This document shows positions 50,416-59,097 of a stretch of DNA of 64,000 bases, one piece after another. This DNA comes from Lentzea aerocolonigenes (lineage in GTDB: Bacteria; Actinomycetota; Actinomycetes; Mycobacteriales; Pseudonocardiaceae). Within the stretch, counting starts at the first letter, position 1. Every line of letters starts with the position of its first letter. The translations under genes were made by a program, and so were the position numbers. The stretch lies in contig NZ_BBOJ01000011.1 in assembly GCF_000974445.1 (NCBI RefSeq), positions 1-64,000 of the forward strand, in the 5' to 3' direction. The notes below the pieces were generated by a model. That model was not told the DNA's origin. It ran no database searches and saw only the letters and a list, made by a program, of their open reading frames with translations.

Positions 50416-51309
50416 ATGAATGTCGAGCTGCGTCACCTGCGGGCACTCGCCGCGATCGGCGACCACCGGTCGATCACCGCGGCCGCGCAGGCGCTGCACG
50501 TCACGCAGCCCGCGCTGTCGCGGACGTTGGAGCAGTTCGAACGGCGGCTGGGCGTTCGGCTCGTCGACCGCACGACCCGGCACGTCGCGCTGACCGACAC
50601 CGGGCAACGGCTCTGGGAGCACAGCCACCGCATCCTCACCTCCCTCGACTCGGCCCTGGCCGAGGCCGTCGCGCCGCAGCCGCTGCGGCTGACGTTCGCC
50701 TGGGCCGCGCTCGGCCGGTTCACCATCCCCTTCCTGCGTCAGTGGCGCGCCGAGCACCCGGACGTCCTGGTGCGCATCCGCCGGTCCGACGACCCCGAGG
50801 CGGCCCTGCGGCGCGGCGACGCGGACGTGGCGGTCCTGCGCACCAGCCCGGCGCTGACCGGCGTCGAGCACGTGGCGTTGATCGAGGAACCACGGGTGGC
50901 GGCGGTCGCGGACGACCACCCGCTGGCGGCCCGCGACGCTCTCACGCTGGGCGACCTGGTGGGCGAATGCGTCGCGGTGTGCGAGACGGCGGCGACGACC
51001 AGCGCCGACCTGTGGCCGTCCGGATCACGGCCGCGCACGGTGGACGTGCCGGGCGTGGTCGAGTGGCTCACGTCGATCGCGACCGGGACGACGGTCGGTG
51101 TCACGGCCGCCGGGTCGAGCCACCACAACCCGCACCCCGGCGTCACCTACCTGCCGCTGACCGACGCCGAGCCGGTCACCGTGCACCTGGCCTGGCCGTC
51201 AGGGGCGGCGCATCCGTCGACTCAGGCGTTCGTGGCGCTGGCTCAGCGGCACCTGGCCGCCACAACCGCAGCTGCAGCATCGCCGCGAACCGCGCGTTCG
51301 GATCGCTGA
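50416..51309 (+). CDS. LysR-family transcriptional regulator
   Basis: 297 residues. MNVELRHLRALAAIGDHRSITAAAQALHVTQPALSRTLEQ is the winged HTH; the C-terminal domain is a LysR_substrate fold. It probably controls the divergent SDR. The final 45 codons overlap the convergent PucR gene by 134 bp, and its C-terminal tail (ATTAAAASPRTARSDR) looks like run-on beyond the domain. Confidence 0.85.
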   Translation: MNVELRHLRALAAIGDHRSITAAAQALHVTQPALSRTLEQFERRLGVRLVDRTTRHVALTDTGQRLWEHSHRILTSLDSALAEAVAPQPLRLTFAWAALGRFTIPFLRQWRAEHPDVLVRIRRSDDPEAALRRGDADVAVLRTSPALTGVEHVALIEEPRVAAVADDHPLAARDALTLGDLVGECVAVCETAATTSADLWPSGSRPRTVDVPGVVEWLTSIATGTTVGVTAAGSSHHNPHPGVTYLPLTDAEPVTVHLAWPSGAAHPSTQAFVALAQRHLAATTAAAASPRTARSDR

Positions 51310-52837
51310 GATCGATCTCCCCGACCTCCGCCAGCCGCCGCAGCCGGTAGCGGAAGGTGTTGGGGTGCACGAAAACGGCCGCCGACGCCGCTGCCACGTC
51401 ACCGAAGGCGTCGAGCCACGCGCTGAGCGTCTCGACCAGGCACGCGCTGTGCTTGCGGTCGTAGGCGATCAGCCGGGCGACGGGCCCGGTGAGCGTGTCG
51501 CCGCGTTCGGCGATCAGGTCCGACAGCTCCAGCAGCAACCCTTCACTGTGCACATCGGACACTCGCGCGACCGGGCAGGGGGCGCGGCCGGCGCGCAACA
51601 CCCGCAGCACCAGGTCGGCTCCGGCACGGGAGCGCGACAGCGTGAGACCGTCGGCGACCTGGCCGACTCCGACGAGGACCTGGTTGCCGATGCGGTTGCG
51701 GAAGTCCGTCGCGATCCGCAGCGCCCGGTCCTCGGACTCCACCGGCAGGATCGCGTAGGCCACGTCGCTGATCAACGCGGCCGCCGCGCGCGGGTGGACG
51801 GCCGTCAGGTGCATGGCGAACGCGTCGGCGATCTGCTGGCGTTCGGCCAGCAGCCGGGCGTGTTCGGCGGGATCCTCGCCGTGCGAGTGGGCCGGCGCCA
51901 ACGCCAGCACCACGCACGCCTGGTCGGCCAGACCGAGTCGCCGCACCGCCTCCGCCGCGCCCGGCCCGCCCTCGACCGCGGTCGACACGAGGTCGGCGCG
52001 CAGCCTGCGTTCGACGTCCGCGCCCGCCCGTTGGCGCATCATGTGCAACGCCACCAGCTTGGCCGCGTCGCTGAACGCCTGCGACCGGTCCTCGGGCAAC
52101 GGCCCGCGCACCGCCGCCCAGATCGAGCCGAGGAACTCGTCACCCGCCCTGACCGCCACGGCGACCCGCGGCAGGCACCAGCCCCCGCCGTCCGCGGGCA
52201 GCTCCTCGATGTAGACGGGCTCGTGGCTGCGGTAGAGCTGCTGGAACACCCCGCGCTCCTCCAGCATCTGCGAGTACCGCGCGGGCACCTGCCTGCCGAG
52301 GATCGTCTCCACGCGCGACGAGTCGGCCTCGTGCTGGCGCCCCGAGAACGCGAGGACGCGCGAGCTGCGGTCCTCGATCGTCACCGGCGCGCCGATCAAC
52401 GACGCCACCGCGTTGGCCAGCGCGAACAGGTCCCCGGCCGGCACCCCGCCGAGCGTTTCGGACGGATCGACCTCACCCTCGGCCAGCAGCGACCGGAGCA
52501 TCGCGGCCAGCTGAGTCCACGACGCGCCCGGCGCCAGGCCCAGCAACGCCACCCCGGACCGGTCCACGGCCTCGGCGATCTCGGGGGTGACCACGACCGG
52601 GCCGCGCACGACGAGGGCGGCGGCCCCGGAGGCACCCAGCAGGTCGAGGATCTCCGCCGGGTTCCGCACACCGACGCCGAGGACCAACGCGGACGGCGGC
52701 AGCACCTGGTCGTCGTCAGGGTCGTGAATGACGACCCCGCCGATGTCCGCGGACCGGCTCGGATCACCACGCACCAGGTCGATGAGCGTGGTGCCGAGGT
52801 CGTCCAGCACGCGGGCGAGACCAGTTCGCGGACTCAT
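51176..52837 (-). CDS. PucR/CdaR-family transcriptional regulator
   Basis: 553 residues from ATG 52837 (AGGG upstream). An N-terminal purine-catabolism PucR domain (to about 125) and a GAF-like middle lead to the GGDEF-like CdaR region and a C-terminal HTH_30 helix-turn-helix (LSAWLDAFGDVAAASAAVFVHPNTFRYRLRRLAEV). Such proteins respond to small metabolites and activate catabolic genes. No adjacent target operon is evident. Confidence 0.85.
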   Translation of the reverse strand: MSPRTGLARVLDDLGTTLIDLVRGDPSRSADIGGVVIHDPDDDQVLPPSALVLGVGVRNPAEILDLLGASGAAALVVRGPVVVTPEIAEAVDRSGVALLGLAPGASWTQLAAMLRSLLAEGEVDPSETLGGVPAGDLFALANAVASLIGAPVTIEDRSSRVLAFSGRQHEADSSRVETILGRQVPARYSQMLEERGVFQQLYRSHEPVYIEELPADGGGWCLPRVAVAVRAGDEFLGSIWAAVRGPLPEDRSQAFSDAAKLVALHMMRQRAGADVERRLRADLVSTAVEGGPGAAEAVRRLGLADQACVVLALAPAHSHGEDPAEHARLLAERQQIADAFAMHLTAVHPRAAAALISDVAYAILPVESEDRALRIATDFRNRIGNQVLVGVGQVADGLTLSRSRAGADLVLRVLRAGRAPCPVARVSDVHSEGLLLELSDLIAERGDTLTGPVARLIAYDRKHSACLVETLSAWLDAFGDVAAASAAVFVHPNTFRYRLRRLAEVGEIDLSDPNARFAAMLQLRLWRPGAAEPAPRTPESTDAPPLTARPGAR

Positions 52838-53021
52838 GCCACCACCCTGCCAACCGTCTACAGAGGAATCCACCAAGTGTTCAACGATCGGAGTCTACTG
52901 ACGCACCAGCGTGTTCTGGCTGGTCAGCTGTCCTTCAGTGGCTCCAGGTGCTCAAGCGTTCGCGCAAATTGGGAGCAGTGTGGGAGCACGGGTGATGAAC
53001 ACGTTCGCGATGCCCAGGTGG
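52838..53021. other. Gap between the PucR gene and the integrase remnant
   Basis: No gene is seen. On the minus strand the stretch just after the integrase tail (about 52940-53020) reads like further degraded integrase 3' sequence. The A+T content rises relative to neighbours. Confidence 0.35.
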
Positions 53022-53136
53022 TCACCAGGTTTCGTCCGGTCCGTTCATGGTCCAGGACCACCCGCCGTCCATTTCCCAGCGGCGCTGTAGTTGTTCGAGC
53101 ATTCGACTGATCATGGCTTCGGTCACGTGCGAGTAT
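53022..53136 (-). pseudogene. C-terminal remnant of a tyrosine recombinase (phage-type integrase)
   Basis: The minus strand reads [20 protein letters not shown] then [10 protein letters not shown] before TGA at 53022-53024. RYSHVT-x-x-M followed by a helix with RWE is the usual end of actinobacterial integrases, containing the catalytic Tyr. The upstream part of the gene is absent: the sequence switches to an unrelated permease gene on the other strand at about 53130-53140. Confidence 0.55.
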
Positions 53137-53709
53137 CGCTCGATCTTCTTCATCCTGGGCATCATCGCGATCTCGCTGGTCTCCCGCGTCACCCGCATCA
53201 CCGAGCTGCGGGTGGAGCACATCGAGTTCGACGAGGCCGCCCGCCGCTTCGTCACCGACACGCTCGCCCACGACGGTGCCGTGACCCTGATCGCCAACCG
53301 GCGCCAGGCGGGTGACGCAGCCGAATACGCGGAGAAAGAAGCTGAACAACGCGGAACGAATCCAGTGCCGGGAACCGCCGACGTGATCTTTCTGGAGATC
53401 GACGTGGTCGACCCCTCCGACTTCAGCGAAGTGCTGCAGGTGCGCGGGGTCGAGGTCGACGGGCACCGGATCCTGAGGGCCGACAGTCCCGCCGCACCCA
53501 ACGCCATCGCCGCCATCCTGCTCGCCCTGCGCGACGCCACCGGTGTTCGGCCGCACTGTCACTTCGCCTGGAGTGAAGGCAACCCGTTGGGCCACCTGTT
53601 CCGCTACCTGCTGCTCGGCCGCGGTGACACCGCGCCGGTCGTGCGGGAGATCATCCGCGCCAGCGAGCCGGACGCGGCTCGGCGTCCCGGCGTTCACGTC
53701 GGCGACTGA
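53134..53709 (+). pseudogene. C-terminal fragment of an APC-family permease
   Basis: An open plus-strand frame gives one membrane helix ([17 protein letters not shown]) and then a 170-residue soluble domain ([59 protein letters not shown], ending RRPGVHVGD). This is the cytoplasmic C-terminal domain of actinobacterial APC permease proteins of the type starting at 62897. The ten or more N-terminal helices are missing and there is no ribosome site, so it is a remnant, although a short expressed domain cannot be excluded. Confidence 0.65.
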
Positions 53710-53750
53710 CCCGCAGCGGCCCTCCCAGGTGTCTCGCATGAGGCTGAACG

Positions 53751-54245
53751 TCACCACGTGTGCCGTGCGTGACCAGCACGGCTCTCCACCAGCTCTCCTT
53801 TGAACGGCAGCAGGTTCTCTTCCCACCAGCGCAACGCCTCGTCCGTGTCGGAGAAGATGTCCAGTGCGTCGCCGAGCATCTCCGCGGCGACGAGCGCGAG
53901 CGAGGCGTCGAAGTCGGGGGAGGGTTCGATGACGAAGTCGAACCAGTCGTCGTCTCCATCGGAGAAGGTCACCGTGACACCACAGTCGTCGGCGCACAGA
54001 TCCCGTACCTCGTCGCTGCGGTAGAAGACCGAGTCACCAAGGCCGTGGCGCAGCACGTCCGCGAGATCGGGGTCGAGGCACAGCCCGAGCCGGCGTGCAG
54101 CGTCGAGACCGGCAGCGCTGCAGGTGAAGGAGCACTGGGCCGAGCCACCCAACAGAACGACGTCCCAATCGCTGCGGAGCAAGCGATACGCGGTGGCCAG
54201 ACCGGCGATGCCCGTGCCGATGACGAGTGCTCTTCTGGTGGCCAT
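53751..54245 (-). pseudogene. Decayed FAD-dependent oxidoreductase
   Basis: 164 residues. The N-terminus RRALVIGTGIAGLATAYRLLRSDWDVVLL is a clean FAD-binding Rossmann motif, and DASLALVAAEMLGDALDIF plus ALRWWEENLLPFK matches the final helix of FAD_binding_3 monooxygenases, but about 200 middle residues are missing. The protein is less than half normal size (about 380-400), so it is probably non-functional. It adds to the degraded zone 52.9-54.3 kb. Confidence 0.55.
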
Positions 54246-54710
54246 GACCGGTCCCTTCCCAACGGGGATACGTCACGCCGACCAGACTTCCCGGCACACC
54301 AGTCCGTAAAGAGTAGGCCGTGCCGGATTCGGGCGGAAGGCTGTTCCGGCCGTCATCGGGTCACGACCCGCCGCCGTGGCTCGGCGAGCGGCCGAGCGGG
54401 CGTTGTCGGTGAACCATTCGTCGTAACGGCTGGGCAGAGCAGCCTCGACCACATGCCGCCACGAGCTCGTTGCGTGCGCCCGAATCAGGTGGAACAACCG
54501 GCCCGAATGACACTTTGATGGTCTGTCAGATCACATTCAGTTACCCACGAATGCCACCTTGGAGTGAGACCCAGGTCGCACGGCATCAAGAACTCGTAAG
54601 GAAGGCCGTTGAGGGTGTCAATTTGTCGTCAGACTCCCCTGACGTGCGGGTTTTCGCCGTGCACGCTTGCGCCAGTCAAGGCCACATCGTTGTTGGGAAG
54701 GGAGCGCGTC
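54246..54710. other. Non-coding region upstream of the kdp operon
   Basis: No convincing gene is seen; short frames on both strands lack codon bias. From about 54500 the sequence is A+T-richer and should contain the kdp promoter and KdpE operator. No exact repeat was identified. Confidence 0.45.
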
Positions 54711-54794
54711 ATGGCCGATCTGGCCTACGCGTTGCTGTTGGTCGGGGGTTTCCTGGTGCTGGGTCTCACCGTGCGTGGACTGGAGAAGTTGTGA
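54711..54794 (+). CDS. 27-residue single-TM peptide preceding kdpF
   Basis: MADLAYALLLVGGFLVLGLT then VRGLEKL: one membrane helix with a basic C-terminus, GGGAAGGGAG upstream, and a stop overlapping the kdpF GTG. Small ORFs of this kind precede kdpF in other actinomycetes as far as I recall. It may stabilise or regulate the Kdp complex. Confidence 0.65.
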   Translation: MADLAYALLLVGGFLVLGLTVRGLEKL

Positions 54795-54892
54795 GCGGCA
54801 CCGGTCTGCTCGCGAACGTCGTCGGTGGCGTTCTCGCGTTGTTGTTGATCGTCTATCTGTTCATCGCTCTCATCAGGCCGGAGAAGTTCTGA
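54791..54892 (+). CDS. kdpF: Potassium-transporting ATPase subunit KdpF
   Basis: 33 residues, one membrane helix (GVLALLLIVYLFIALIRPEKF), matching the 29-30-residue KdpF consensus with its RPE-F end. It sits between KdpA and lipid and stabilises the complex. GTG overlaps the upstream micro-ORF, and its stop overlaps kdpA. Confidence 0.85.
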   Translation: MSGTGLLANVVGGVLALLLIVYLFIALIRPEKF

Positions 54893-56514
54893 TGTCTCCC
54901 ACTGCGGCCGGCCTGCTCCAGGTCGGCATCCTCGTCGCGGCCTTGGCGGCGGCTTACCGGCCGCTCGGCGACTACATGGCTCGGGTGTTCCGCGCCGAGA
55001 AGCACAGCAAGCTGGAACTGGCGATCTACCGCGTCGGGCGGATCGACCCGGACACAGAGCAGAAGTGGAGCACGTACGCGTACGGCGTGCTGGGCTTCTC
55101 GTTCGTCAGTGTCGTGTTGCTGTATGTGCTGCAACGGATCCAAGCTGTGCTGCCGTTCAACTTCGGCCGCGGCAACGTCGAGCCCGGCATGGCGTTCAAC
55201 ACCGCCATCAGCTTCGTGACGAACACGAACTGGCAGTCGTACGTGCCGGAAACGGTCATGGGCCACACGGTCCAGATGATCGGTCTGACTGTCCAGAACT
55301 TCGTGTCTGCCGCGGTCGGCCTGGCTGTCGCGGTCGCGCTGGTGCGCGGGTTCGTCCGGCACCAGACCGACCGGCTCGGCAACTTCTGGGTCGACCTGGT
55401 GCGCGGCACGATCCGGATTCTGCTGCCGCTGGCGTTCGTGTTCGCGATCGTGTTGATCGCGCTCGGCGTCACGATGAGTCTCAAGTCCGGTGTGAGCGTT
55501 GACGGCCAGGTCGTCGCGAACGCGCCTGTTGCCAGCCAAGAGGCCATCAAGGAGCTCGGCACCAACGGCGGCGGCGTGCTCAACGCGAACTCCGCGCACC
55601 CGTTCGAGAACCCGAACGAGTGGTCGAACCTGCTGGAGATCTTCCTGCTGCTGGTGATCCCGGTGGCGCTGACCCGTACGTTCGGGCAGCTGGTCGGCGA
55701 GAAGAAGCAGGGGTACGTCCTGCTGGGCGTGATGGGCCTGATCTGGTCGGCCATGCTCGCGGTCATCTGGATCGCGGAGGAGAACGGCCTCAGGCCGTTG
55801 GAGGGCAAGGAACTCCGCTTCGGCATCCCGTCGAGCGCGCTCTTCGCGAACTCGACGACGAGCACGTCGACCGGCGCGGTCAACTCGTTGCACGACAGCT
55901 TCACCGGACTCGGCGGCGGTGGCACGTTGCTGAACATGTTGTTCGGTGAGATGACGCCGGGCGGTGTGGGCACGGGGCTGTACAGCATTCTGGTGATGGC
56001 GATCATCGCGATGTTCCTGGCCGGTCTGATGGTCGGCCGCACGCCGGAGTACCTGGGCAAGAAGCTGGGGCGCAAGGAGGTCACGGCCGCAGCGGTGTCG
56101 ATTCTGGCGATGCCGACGGTGCTGCTGATCGGTGCGGGCATCGCGGCGATCCTGCCGAGCACGCAAGGGGCGTTGAACAACCCGGGATCTCATGGCCTGT
56201 CGGAGATCCTGTACGCCTACGCGTCGGCGTCGAACAACAACGGCTCGGCGTTCGCGGGCATCACGGTGACCAGCGACTGGTTCCAGTCATCGCTCGCCCT
56301 GTGCATGTTGTTCGGCCGCCTGATTCCGATCATCGCGGTGCTGGCACTGGCCGGATCCCTTGCAGCGCAGAAGAAAGTGCCGGTGACGGCGGGCACGCTG
56401 CCCACCACCGGCCCGCTCTTCGCGACCCTTCTGAGCGGCGGCATCGTGCTGGTCGCCGCGCTGACGTTCGTTCCCGCTCTCGCACTCGGTCCCATCGCGG
56501 AGGCACTGCTGTGA
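54892..56514 (+). CDS. kdpA: Potassium-transporting ATPase channel subunit KdpA
   Basis: 540 residues, about ten membrane helices. Selectivity-filter loops [26 protein letters not shown] and the later NNNGSAFAG are intact. KdpA is the K+-selective channel-like subunit that passes ions to KdpB. It is slightly shorter than E. coli KdpA (557). ATG overlaps the kdpF stop. Confidence 0.95.
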   Translation: MSPTAAGLLQVGILVAALAAAYRPLGDYMARVFRAEKHSKLELAIYRVGRIDPDTEQKWSTYAYGVLGFSFVSVVLLYVLQRIQAVLPFNFGRGNVEPGMAFNTAISFVTNTNWQSYVPETVMGHTVQMIGLTVQNFVSAAVGLAVAVALVRGFVRHQTDRLGNFWVDLVRGTIRILLPLAFVFAIVLIALGVTMSLKSGVSVDGQVVANAPVASQEAIKELGTNGGGVLNANSAHPFENPNEWSNLLEIFLLLVIPVALTRTFGQLVGEKKQGYVLLGVMGLIWSAMLAVIWIAEENGLRPLEGKELRFGIPSSALFANSTTSTSTGAVNSLHDSFTGLGGGGTLLNMLFGEMTPGGVGTGLYSILVMAIIAMFLAGLMVGRTPEYLGKKLGRKEVTAAAVSILAMPTVLLIGAGIAAILPSTQGALNNPGSHGLSEILYAYASASNNNGSAFAGITVTSDWFQSSLALCMLFGRLIPIIAVLALAGSLAAQKKVPVTAGTLPTTGPLFATLLSGGIVLVAALTFVPALALGPIAEALL

Positions 56515-58568
56515 CCAGCACACTTCAGCGGACTCCCGAAGAGATCCGCGACCGGCACGCGCAGAACCTGGGACACCAGGTCGGCTCCGGCATCTTCAAC
56601 CCCAGGCAGCTGCTCACGTCCTTCCCGGACGCGCTGCGCAAGTTCGACCCGCGCTACCAGCTGCGCAACCCGGTCATGTTCGTGGTCTGGGTCGGCTCGC
56701 TGCTGGTCACGGTGTTCGCTTTCAGCGACCCGAGCGTCTTCACCATCGCGGTGGCGGTGTGGCTGTGGTTCACCGTGCTGTTCGCGAACCTCGCCGAAGC
56801 CGTCGCGGAAGGCCGGGGCAAGGCGCAGGCCGACTCGCTGCGCAAGACGAAGAAGGACGCGGTCGCGCGCAGGCTCACCGAGGACGGCTCCGAGGAACGC
56901 GTGCCGGGCACCGACCTGCGCATCGGTGACCTGGTCGTCGTCGAAGCGGGCGAGGTCATCCCCGGCGACGGTGACGTCGTCGAGGGCATCGCGACCGTGG
57001 ACGAGTCGGCGATCACCGGTGAGTCCGCGCCGGTCATCCGCGAATCCGGCGGTGACCGAAGCGCCGTCACGGGCGGCACCACGGTGTTGTCGGACCGGAT
57101 CGTCGTGAAGATCACGACCAAGCCTGGCGAGACGTTCGTCGACCGGATGATCGCACTGGTGGAAGGCGCGGAACGGCAGAAGACGCCGAACGAGATCGCG
57201 CTGACGATCCTGCTGTCCACGCTGACGATCATCTTCCTACTGGCGGTTGTGGCGCTGCAGCCGTTCGCGATCTACTCCGGCGGCCGGCAGTCGGTGATCG
57301 TGCTGACCGCGTTGCTGGTCTGCCTGATCCCCACGACTATCGGTGCCCTGCTGAGCGCGATCGGCATTGCGGGCATGGACCGGTTGGTGCAGCGCAACGT
57401 GCTGGCCACGTCGGGCAAGGCGGTCGAGGCGGCCGGTGACATCGACACGTTGCTGCTGGACAAGACCGGCACCATCACGTGGGGCAACCGCCGCGCCACG
57501 GAGTTCATCGCCGCCAACGGCACGGACGACCGCAAACTCGCCGAAGCCTGCCGACTGTCGAGCCTCGCCGACGGCACGCCGGAAGGCCGCAGCATCGTGG
57601 ATCTGTGCGTGGAGGAGTACGGTCTGTCCGCCGAGCCGACGGACGCCGAGAAGACCGGCGAGTTCGTACCGTTCACCGCGCAGACTCGGATGAGCGGCAT
57701 CGACCTGAACGGCCGCAGCATCCGCAAGGGCGCCGCGAGCGGGTTCACCACCTCCGACGAGGTGCGCGCGATCGTCGACAGGATCAGCGAGGACGGCGGG
57801 ACACCGCTGGTCGTCGCCGAGAACGACGAGGTGCTCGGTGTCATCAGGCTCTCCGATGTCGTGAAGCCCGGCATGAAGGAGCGGTTCGCCGAGCTGCGGG
57901 CGATGGGCATCCGCACGGTCATGGTCACCGGCGACAACCCGTTGACCGCCAAGGCCATCGCCGCTGAGGCGGGTGTCGACGACTTCCTGGCTGAGGCGAA
58001 GCCCGAGGACAAGATGGCGCTGATCCGCAAGGAGCAGGAGGGCGGGCGACTGGTCGCGATGACCGGTGACGGCACGAACGACGCCCCGGCGCTCGCGCAG
58101 TCCGATGTCGGTGTCGCGATGAACACCGGCACGTCGGCCGCGAAGGAGGCCGGCAACATGGTCGACCTCGACTCGGACCCGACCAAGCTGATCGAGATCG
58201 TGGAGATCGGCAAGCAGTTGCTGATCACGCGAGGTGCGCTGACGACCTTCAGCGTTGCGAACGACCTGGCGAAGTACTTCGCGATCCTGCCGGCCATGTT
58301 CGCGGCGATCTACCCGGCCCTGGGGCAGCTCAACATCATGCGCCTGGCCACGCCGCAGTCCGCGATCCTGTCGGCGGTGATCTTCAACGCGCTGATCATC
58401 GTGGCACTGATCCCGCTGGCCCTGAAGGGCGTCCGGTACCGGCCGTCCAGCGCGTCGGCGTTGCTGCGGCGCAACCTGCTGATCTACGGCCTCGGCGGCA
58501 TCGTGACGCCGTTCGCCGGGATCTGGCTGATCGACCTTCTCGTGCGACTCATCCCGGGGATCGGCTGA
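56511..58568 (+). CDS. kdpB: Potassium-transporting P-type ATPase catalytic subunit KdpB
   Basis: 685 residues. [10 protein letters not shown] sets the phosphorylated Asp at residue 317; TGES (actuator domain), [10 protein letters not shown] and the KdpB-type [20 protein letters not shown] are all present. It hydrolyses ATP to drive K+ into the cell. GTG overlaps the kdpA stop, and kdpC follows after 1 bp. Confidence 0.95.
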   Translation: MTSTLQRTPEEIRDRHAQNLGHQVGSGIFNPRQLLTSFPDALRKFDPRYQLRNPVMFVVWVGSLLVTVFAFSDPSVFTIAVAVWLWFTVLFANLAEAVAEGRGKAQADSLRKTKKDAVARRLTEDGSEERVPGTDLRIGDLVVVEAGEVIPGDGDVVEGIATVDESAITGESAPVIRESGGDRSAVTGGTTVLSDRIVVKITTKPGETFVDRMIALVEGAERQKTPNEIALTILLSTLTIIFLLAVVALQPFAIYSGGRQSVIVLTALLVCLIPTTIGALLSAIGIAGMDRLVQRNVLATSGKAVEAAGDIDTLLLDKTGTITWGNRRATEFIAANGTDDRKLAEACRLSSLADGTPEGRSIVDLCVEEYGLSAEPTDAEKTGEFVPFTAQTRMSGIDLNGRSIRKGAASGFTTSDEVRAIVDRISEDGGTPLVVAENDEVLGVIRLSDVVKPGMKERFAELRAMGIRTVMVTGDNPLTAKAIAAEAGVDDFLAEAKPEDKMALIRKEQEGGRLVAMTGDGTNDAPALAQSDVGVAMNTGTSAAKEAGNMVDLDSDPTKLIEIVEIGKQLLITRGALTTFSVANDLAKYFAILPAMFAAIYPALGQLNIMRLATPQSAILSAVIFNALIIVALIPLALKGVRYRPSSASALLRRNLLIYGLGGIVTPFAGIWLIDLLVRLIPGIG

Positions 58569-58569
58569 C

Positions 58570-59097
58570 ATGGACAACTTTCTGAAGCAGTCGTGGGCGG
58601 GTCTGCGGATCCTGCTCGCTCTCACGGTCGTCTGCGGGGTGCTCTACCCGATGGCGGTGTGGGGCGTTTCCCGCATCCCCGGCCTGCACGGCAATGCCGA
58701 GGCGACTGACACCACGCTGGTCGCGGTCGTCCGTGAAGGCGACAAGTACTTCGTTCCGCGTCCGTCTGCCGCGACGCTGCCCGCCTCTGGCGGCTCGAAC
58801 AAGGGCGAGCTGAACGAGGACTACACCAAGAAGATCAACGAACTGCGCACGACCATCGCCCAGCGCGAGGGCGTGTCGGAAGACCAGGTGCCACAGGACG
58901 CCGTCACCGCGTCGGCTTCAGGCGTCGACCCGGACATCAGCCCGGAGTACGCGGAGATCCAGGTGTCACGGGTGGCGCGGGCCAGCGGTCTGTCCGTGGA
59001 GAAGGTCCGGGAGCTGGTCAAGGCGAACACCGGTGGCACCTTCACCACGACCGTGAACGTGACGGCGCTGAACCGTGCCATCGACGCAGCCCACTGA
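58570..59097 (+). CDS. kdpC: Potassium-transporting ATPase subunit KdpC, divergent
   Basis: 175 residues against about 190-220. One N-terminal membrane helix (LRILLALTVVCGVLYPMAVW), then the extracytoplasmic domain with YFVPRPSA, SGGSNKG, DAVTASASGVDPDIS and the final helix VSRVARASGLSVEKVRELV. The usual GS-x-LIGQ-x-F strand before the RPSA motif and the GFLGEPRVNV-type end are absent. It still fits the position and topology of KdpC; whether it is fully functional is open. Confidence 0.9.
   Translation: MDNFLKQSWAGLRILLALTVVCGVLYPMAVWGVSRIPGLHGNAEATDTTLVAVVREGDKYFVPRPSAATLPASGGSNKGELNEDYTKKINELRTTIAQREGVSEDQVPQDAVTASASGVDPDISPEYAEIQVSRVARASGLSVEKVRELVKANTGGTFTTTVNVTALNRAIDAAH

Noticed and set aside
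54273..54497. 74-codon minus-strand ORF upstream of kdp
   Set aside because: No ribosome site, no homology recognised, and atypical codon use; treated as non-coding.
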